A stretch of 11,594 nucleotides of DNA from Dysgonamonadaceae bacterium (GTDB taxonomy: Bacteria; Bacteroidota; Bacteroidia; Bacteroidales; Azobacteroidaceae). The translations under genes and the position numbers were made by a program. This document shows positions 7,011 through 11,594 of this stretch, piece by piece (position 1 is the stretch's first letter; the number at the start of each line of letters is the position of its first letter). Below the pieces are notes generated by a model, which worked only from the letters and a program-made list of their open reading frames with translations, made no database searches and was not told the DNA's origin. The stretch is taken from positions 1 to 11,594 of the forward strand of contig JAISKG010000033.1 in NCBI GenBank assembly GCA_031261015.1, given 5' to 3'.

Positions 7011-8231
7011 TTATTCACCACTGAATAATTTATCCATTTTTTCAAATTTTGCGCCCATGTTCAAGCTGTAGTAACTTCCACGCAGACAGAAGATTGTATC
7101 TCTGTCGGTAGGATCAGCTTCAAATGCTTTTTCCAAGTAGGGCAACGCTTTGCGGTAAGATTCCAAAGCTTCAGCATATTTTTTGTCATAAACTTTTTGA
7201 TCTTTGATCGCCGCATCGGCTTCTCCGCGCAATTTCACACCTGCGTTATAATAATACATACCGGTGTGTTTCAACGCTTTCGCATAATTCGGATCAATCG
7301 ACAAGGCCTTTTCGTAATTTTCCAAGGCTTTTGCCGAATTATCGGAATTTTCGTAGATTACGCCCAAAGCATCATATAAAACAACGTCTTTCGGATTTTG
7401 TTCAATCGCCAATTGAATATAGGAGATTGCTTCGGACAAATTGTTGGCTTTAATGCTTTGATCAATCATATTCATGAGGAAATACTCATCGCCTGGAAAT
7501 TTGGTAACTCCTTCTTTCAAAATATTTAACAAGCTGACGGAATCTTTTATTTGATCGTATTCCGAAGCCAGCTGACGGTAAACATCGCTCTCGCGGTAGT
7601 TGCTGTTTTTAATGGAGTTTAACACCTTGATAGCTCCTTGATGATCAGGTACTTGAGAGGCAGCAATTCCGGCATAAAACTTGATTTGCGTCATAAATTC
7701 ATCATCGCCGACTACCTCGAATTTTTCGCCTTTCATCATGGGCAATTCGGGCATATCCGTGAACACTTGGAAATTGCGGTATGCTTTGTCATATTCTTTA
7801 TGATCAAAGAAATAAGATCCGGCATCGAGATAAGAATTACGGTTCGCCTTTGTAATAGAACGAATGTCTTTGCTGTATTTTGTTTTCACTTTGCCTTTTT
7901 CGTCGGGCAAGTTATCCAATTCGTAAGACTTTTCAAAATAGGGTAAAATCGCATCCAAGGCCTTGTACATTGTTATTGTATCAGCAGGTTCCTTTTTTAT
8001 GGACTTAATGTTTTCCATATCAAACTGTTTGTTTTCAATGGATCCGGCAGTAAACCAAGTTTCGGGATCGTTGGCCGTTTCCGGATTGTTCATCGCTTCC
8101 TTAATCAATGTGCGTGCATTGGCAATATTGGAAGCTTTCATTTCATTTTTAGCATCACTGAGGACCTTTTTCTGTCCAAACGACACGCCGGCTATCAAGC
8201 AGAGCGCGCATGTTAGCGTTAGATGTTTCAT
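7011..8231 (-). CDS. Secreted tetratricopeptide-repeat protein
   Basis: An N-terminal signal peptide (residues 1-19, cut before QKKVL) sends this 406-residue protein to the periplasm. No lipobox is present. Helical repeats follow. The clearest TPR units are about residues 249-282 (DEYFLMNMIDQSIKANNLSEAISYIQLAIEQNP) and 283-316 (DVVLYDALGVIYENSDNSAKALENYEKALSIDP), with weaker units near 134-167 and after 350. TPRs hold other proteins, so a scaffold role in the envelope is likely, but no partner can be read from the sequence. From memory, a TPR protein next to gyrA is a recurring arrangement in Bacteroidales. The gene has its own good -7 element (8260-8267), so it need not depend on gyrA transcription. 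Confidence 0.85.
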   Translation of the reverse strand: MKHLTLTCALCLIAGVSFGQKKVLSDAKNEMKASNIANARTLIKEAMNNPETANDPETWFTAGSIENKQFDMENIKSIKKEPADTITMYKALDAILPYFEKSYELDNLPDEKGKVKTKYSKDIRSITKANRNSYLDAGSYFFDHKEYDKAYRNFQVFTDMPELPMMKGEKFEVVGDDEFMTQIKFYAGIAASQVPDHQGAIKVLNSIKNSNYRESDVYRQLASEYDQIKDSVSLLNILKEGVTKFPGDEYFLMNMIDQSIKANNLSEAISYIQLAIEQNPKDVVLYDALGVIYENSDNSAKALENYEKALSIDPNYAKALKHTGMYYYNAGVKLRGEADAAIKDQKVYDKKYAEALESYRKALPYLEKAFEADPTDRDTIFCLRGSYYSLNMGAKFEKMDKLFSGE

Positions 8232-8259
8232 ATTTTTTTATTTAATTATTAACTGTTCG

Positions 8260-8293
8260 CAAAGGTACATGAAATTTGTCAATTACCCACAAA
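8260..8293 (-). promoter_or_regulatory. Promoter of the TPR gene
   Basis: On the minus strand TACCTTTG (8267-8260) is an exact Bacteroidetes -7 element, 28 bp ahead of the start codon at 8231. TTTG at 8293-8290 can serve as the -33 element, with a 22-base spacer that is a little longer than the usual 19-20. Confidence 0.6.
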
Positions 8294-8310
8294 CGAATAA
8301 GAATTATTCT

Positions 8311-8387
8311 GGATTGCTTCGCCGTAAATGGCTCGCAATGACGAGCATGATGCAACGTCATTGCGAGGGCAAAGCTCGAAGCAATCC
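8311..8387. repeat. REP-like two-tier palindrome between gyrA and the TPR gene
   Basis: Outer arms GGATTGCTTCG (8311-8321) and CGAAGCAATCC (8377-8387) pair perfectly. Inner arms CTCGCAATGACG (8332-8343) and CGTCATTGCGAG (8356-8367) pair perfectly around a 12-base loop, which itself contains GCAT/ATGC. The wording GTCATTGCGAG...GAAGCAATCC is that of a dispersed repeat I recall from many bacterial genomes. It begins 6 bp after the gyrA stop codon, so it may end or stabilise the gyrA transcript. Confidence 0.85.
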
Positions 8388-8393
8388 CAAAAT

Positions 8394-10883
8394 TTAATCT
8401 ATAACTTGATTGTTTTCCGGCTCATTTTCTTCCAATTCGGAATCTACTTTACAAACGGAAGCAATTTTGTCGTCGCGTTTTTCCAGATTAATCAGGCGTA
8501 CGCCTTGCGTAGCGCGGCCGATAATGTGCAGATCGGCGACTTTAATCCGGATCGTGATGCCCGATTTATTGATAATCATTAAATCGTTATCGTCGGTTAC
8601 GTTCTTGATTCCAACTAATGCGCCGGTTTTTTCCGTCACGTTAAGCGTTTTTACTCCTTTCCCGCCACGATTAGTGATCCGGTAATCGTCTATTTTTGAA
8701 CGTTTTCCGTATCCTTGCTCGGAAACGACCAGCACGCTTTCATTGACGGAATCTTTGATGCAGATCATTCCGATCACTTCGTCTCCTGTGGGATCCAAAG
8801 TGATTCCTCTTACGCCGGAGGCCGCTCGTCCTGCGCAACGCACGGTTTTTTCGTGGAATCGGATCGCGCGGCCTTTACGGTTGGCAATGATGATTTCGTT
8901 GTTACCATCAGTCATTCGTACTTGAATCACCGAATCGTCGTCGTTCAACGTAATAGCGTTTACGCCGTTTTGCCTTGGACGCGAATAAGCTTCCAGGATC
9001 GTTTTTTTGATCTGGCCTTTTTTCGTACAGAAAACTAAATAATGTGAATTGACGAAAGCGGGGTCGGTCAATGTTTGCACACGAATGAAAGCATTTACTT
9101 TATCGTCCGAATCAATATTGAGCAGATTTTGAATGGCTCGTCCTTTCGACGTTTTCGTGCCTTCCGGAATTCCATAAACCTTTAACCAGTAGCATTTTCC
9201 TTTTTGAGTGAAGAAGAGCATCGTGGCGTGCATGTTGGCCGGATAAATGTATTCGACAAAATCTTCGTCACGAGTTTGCGAGCCTTTTGCGCCGATTCCT
9301 CCGCGGTTTTGCGAGCGGAACTCGGCTAAGGGCGTCCGTTTGATGTAACCCAAGTGTGAAATGGTGATGATCATTTCATCGTCGGCGTAAAAATCTTCCG
9401 GGTTGAATTCTTCCGTGGCGTAAATGATGTCGGTTTTGCGAGCGTCACCGTATTTATTTTTGATCTCAATCAATTCATCTTTAATTACTTGCATTAAAAG
9501 CTCTTCATTGGAAAGGATTTCTTTTAAATGAGCGATCAACTTTTGAACGTCTTCATATTCGGCATGCAATTTGTCCTGTTCCAGTCCCGTTAATTGACGC
9601 AAGCGCATTTCGACGATGGCTCTTGCTTGAATTTCAGAGAATTGGAAGCGTGCAATCAAACGTTCGATAGCTTCGTTCGGACTCTGCGAAGAACGAATAA
9701 TCGCGATCACTTCGTCGATGTTGTCGGAAGCGATGATCAATCCTTCCAAGATGTGAGCGCGCTCTTCGGCTTTTCGCAAATCGAATTTGGTGCGGCGGGT
9801 AACGACATCCACGCGATGCTCGACGAAATATTTGATCAAATCTTTCAAATTCAACAATTTGGGACGACCTTTGACCAAAGTGATATTATTTACGTTAAAG
9901 GCGGTTTGTAAAGCCGTTAACTTATAAATCTTATTCAAAATAACGCTGGCATTAGCGTCTTTTTTCACGTCGATCACAATGCGCATTCCGCTGCGGTCGG
10001 ATTCGTCGTTGGCATGTGCAATTCCTTCGATTTTCTTTTCTTCAACCAAATCGGAAATGTGCTTGATCATATCGGCTTTGTTGACCGTATAAGGAATTTC
10101 GGAGATGACAATTTTTTCGCGGTTGTCTTTGATTTCGATTTCGGCTTTCCCGCGCAAAACGATTCGTCCGCGTCCGGTTTCAAAAGCTTCTTTGATTCCA
10201 CTGTAGCCATAAATCGTCGCTCCTGTCGGAAAATCCGGCGCTTTAATGTATTGCATCAAGCCGGCGATGTCGATTTCGCCGTGCGAGTCGATGTAAGCAA
10301 TAATCCCGTCCACACATTCCGAAAGATTATGAGGCGGCATGTTGGTGGCCATTCCTACGGCGATACCGGAACCTCCATTCATTAATAAATTAGGAATCCG
10401 GGTCGGCAAAACGGTCGGTTCTTTCAACGTATCGTCGAAATTCAATTGAAAATCAACGGTTTCTTTGTCGATGTCGCGCAACATTTCTTCCGCCAACTTG
10501 CTCAGGCGCGCTTCGGTATAACGCATTGCCGCCGGAGAATCGCAGTCGATCGAGCCGTAGTTTCCCTGCCCGTCCACAAGCGGATAGCGTAGTGACCAGT
10601 ATTGAGCCATACGCACCATCGCAAAATACACGGAACTGTCGCCGTGTGGGTGATATTTACCCAATACTTCTCCAACAATTCTTGCGGATTTTTTATACGG
10701 TTTGTCCGAATGGTTGCCCAACTCGTTCATACCGAACAGTACGCGGCGGTGCACCGGTTTGAATCCGTCCCGCACATCAGGGAGCGCACGCGACACAATG
10801 ACAGACATTGAATAGTCAATGTATGCCGACTTCATTTGCTCTTCAATATCAATTGAAATGATTCTGTCTTGATTTTCAGCCAT
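8394..10883 (-). CDS. gyrA: DNA gyrase subunit A
   Basis: GyrA is the DNA-cutting and rejoining subunit of gyrase; with GyrB it introduces negative supercoils using ATP. The protein has 829 residues. The N-terminal breakage-reunion domain carries the catalytic Tyr122 in [10 protein letters not shown]. The quinolone-resistance region [19 protein letters not shown] has Ser83 (E. coli numbering coincides), the wild-type state; Phe87 is, as I recall, the normal Bacteroidetes residue. The tower and coiled-coil regions follow. The C-terminal beta-pinwheel begins near residue 500 and contains the GyrA box QNRGGIG (525-531), then repeated blades such as [11 protein letters not shown] and [10 protein letters not shown], and an acidic tail [10 protein letters not shown]. 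The GyrA box separates it from ParC. Residue 114 is Cys in [10 protein letters not shown], where the family normally has Gly. The start [17 protein letters not shown] fits the family. Confidence 0.98.
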   Translation of the reverse strand: MAENQDRIISIDIEEQMKSAYIDYSMSVIVSRALPDVRDGFKPVHRRVLFGMNELGNHSDKPYKKSARIVGEVLGKYHPHGDSSVYFAMVRMAQYWSLRYPLVDGQGNYGSIDCDSPAAMRYTEARLSKLAEEMLRDIDKETVDFQLNFDDTLKEPTVLPTRIPNLLMNGGSGIAVGMATNMPPHNLSECVDGIIAYIDSHGEIDIAGLMQYIKAPDFPTGATIYGYSGIKEAFETGRGRIVLRGKAEIEIKDNREKIVISEIPYTVNKADMIKHISDLVEEKKIEGIAHANDESDRSGMRIVIDVKKDANASVILNKIYKLTALQTAFNVNNITLVKGRPKLLNLKDLIKYFVEHRVDVVTRRTKFDLRKAEERAHILEGLIIASDNIDEVIAIIRSSQSPNEAIERLIARFQFSEIQARAIVEMRLRQLTGLEQDKLHAEYEDVQKLIAHLKEILSNEELLMQVIKDELIEIKNKYGDARKTDIIYATEEFNPEDFYADDEMIITISHLGYIKRTPLAEFRSQNRGGIGAKGSQTRDEDFVEYIYPANMHATMLFFTQKGKCYWLKVYGIPEGTKTSKGRAIQNLLNIDSDDKVNAFIRVQTLTDPAFVNSHYLVFCTKKGQIKKTILEAYSRPRQNGVNAITLNDDDSVIQVRMTDGNNEIIIANRKGRAIRFHEKTVRCAGRAASGVRGITLDPTGDEVIGMICIKDSVNESVLVVSEQGYGKRSKIDDYRITNRGGKGVKTLNVTEKTGALVGIKNVTDDNDLMIINKSGITIRIKVADLHIIGRATQGVRLINLEKRDDKIASVCKVDSELEENEPENNQVID

Positions 10884-10930
10884 TTATTTTTTTATTGGTT
10901 CGTCAATATTTTGTTCTCGAAAAAATCACG

Positions 10931-10938
10931 CTAAGTTA
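10931..10938 (-). promoter_or_regulatory. Possible -7 element of gyrA
   Basis: Minus-strand TAACTTAG differs from the consensus TAnnTTTG at one of the last four positions and lies 47 bp before the gyrA start. Only TTTT is present near the -33 position. The 215-bp divergent region 10884-11098 also holds a 14-base self-complementary tract, TTTTTTGCAAAAAA (10965-10978), and otherwise only AT-rich sequence. Confidence 0.35.
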
Positions 10939-11040
10939 CGATTTTTTCTTGGAATGAGAAAAACTTTTTTGCAAAAAAACTTGTTTTTACTGTCTAAATG
11001 TCCGATCTTTTGAAAACTTGTTTTCTTGGCATATTATTTG

Positions 11041-11071
11041 TTTGTACTTTGACGTAAAAGTTCTATTTTTA
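11041..11071 (+). promoter_or_regulatory. Promoter of clpC
   Basis: TTTG (11041-11044) and TATTTTTA (11064-11071) are separated by exactly 19 bases, the spacing of the Bacteroidetes -33/-7 promoter. The -7 element matches TAnnTTT and departs only at the last base. It lies 27 bp ahead of the clpC start, and A/G-rich AAAGAAAGGG (11084-11093) sits at a ribosome-binding distance. Confidence 0.6.
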
Positions 11072-11098
11072 CATCCGAAAACGAAAGAAAGGGAAAAG

Positions 11099-11594
11099 AT
11101 GAATAAAAATTTTTCGAATAATGTGAAGAATATACTTCTGTTCAGCAGGGAAGAAGCCGGTCGCTTACACAATACCACAGTAGGAGTGGAGCATATTTTG
11201 CTGGGTATGATTCGCGATTCCAACAGCAAAGCTTCGGCCGTGATTCATCGTTTGGGAGTAAATTTAAAAGCGTTAAAATTGGACATCGATGAGGAATTAT
11301 TCAAAGATGGCCGTTATATATCAGAAAATCAAATGGTTATAGATAAAAGTGTAGAAAACTTGCTGCGTTTAAGTTTATTGGAATCCATGAATTTAAATAG
11401 CGGGCAAACCGATACGGAGCATTTGCTTTTGGCGATGTTGAAAAATAAGGATTCCGCCGCCGCCCGGATTTTGGAAAATCACCGCTTAGATTATAATAAG
11501 GTGTACGATTTTCTTTTAAAAGAAAAAGGAATCGACCGGCCGGTGCATGCTCCGCGAATGGGCGCGGGCTTTACTGAAGATGAAGAAGATGACG
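11099..11594 (+). CDS. clpC: ClpC-type AAA+ unfoldase, N-terminal part (runs off the window)
   Basis: The first 165 codons are present and the frame is open to the end of the window. The start MNKNFSNNVKNILLFSREEAGRLHN followed by VGVEHILLGMIRD is the first Clp N-terminal repeat (about residues 5-70). SVENLLRLSLLESMNLNSGQTDTEHLLLAMLKNKDSAAARIL is the second (about 85-145). An acidic linker beginning GFTEDEEDD leads towards the absent first ATPase domain. ClpC hexamers unfold substrates for the ClpP protease in protein quality control; the N-domain binds adaptors or substrates. The wording and the divergent position next to gyrA favour ClpC over ClpB. The ATG at 11099 follows a purine-rich ribosome-binding region. 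The gene is expected to be about 840 codons long; nothing suggests it is broken. Confidence 0.9.
   Translation, partial: MNKNFSNNVKNILLFSREEAGRLHNTTVGVEHILLGMIRDSNSKASAVIHRLGVNLKALKLDIDEELFKDGRYISENQMVIDKSVENLLRLSLLESMNLNSGQTDTEHLLLAMLKNKDSAAARILENHRLDYNKVYDFLLKEKGIDRPVHAPRMGAGFTEDEEDD

Noticed and set aside
8311..8387. Possible CRISPR repeat or tRNA-like structure
   Set aside because: There is only one copy, no spacer array, and no cloverleaf or anticodon arm; it is a simple nested palindrome.
9594..10385. Plus-strand open frames opposite gyrA
   Set aside because: They are composition shadows of gyrA on the other strand, with no plausible start regions or domains.

Overview
The window looks like a Bacteroidales chromosome segment. 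GyrA has Bacteroidetes-type QRDR wording, a large secreted hydrolase ends in a type IX secretion (Por/T9SS) sorting domain, and several intergenic regions carry the Bacteroidetes -7 promoter element TAnnTTTG. There are A-rich start regions but no strong Shine-Dalgarno signals. The genus cannot be read from the sequence with confidence.

Layout. (1) Bases 1-1600 are an accessory island. A DUF4143-type AAA ATPase gene is broken by an internal frame-shifting deletion, so its Walker A segment lies in a different frame from the rest. It is bracketed by two copies of a perfect palindromic hairpin (1-30, cut by the window edge, and 1556-1594) and by a 16-bp inverted repeat (53-68 / 1396-1411). (2) 1789-2676 encodes a ferritin-like/VIT1-CCC1 fusion, a predicted iron or manganese exporter. 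(3) 2762-5860 encodes a T9SS-exported glycoside hydrolase family 81 enzyme (endo-beta-1,3-glucanase family). It is followed at 69 bp by a membrane-anchored periplasmic solute-binding-like protein (5930-6718). (4) A strong convergent terminator hairpin at 6706-6762 separates the plus-strand genes from a minus-strand housekeeping block. Read in its own direction, that block is gyrA (10883-8394), a TPR lipoprotein-like or periplasmic protein (8231-7011) and a small winged-helix protein (6976-6779). A REP-like palindrome lies between gyrA and the TPR gene. (5) clpC starts divergently from gyrA at 11099 and runs off the window.

How the parts work together. gyrA, clpC and the TPR gene are core functions. 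The GH81 enzyme would cut beta-1,3-glucan (fungal, algal or plant callose-type) at the cell surface, and the neighbouring binding protein could act with it, but this is only inferred from adjacency. The ferritin-like/VIT protein stands alone as a metal-detoxification gene. I see no CRISPR array, tRNA, rRNA, complete transposase or recognisable defence operon. The least ordinary parts are the hairpin-flanked broken ATPase island, the recurring unnamed domain in the GH81 protein, and possible unusual residues in GH81 and GyrA.
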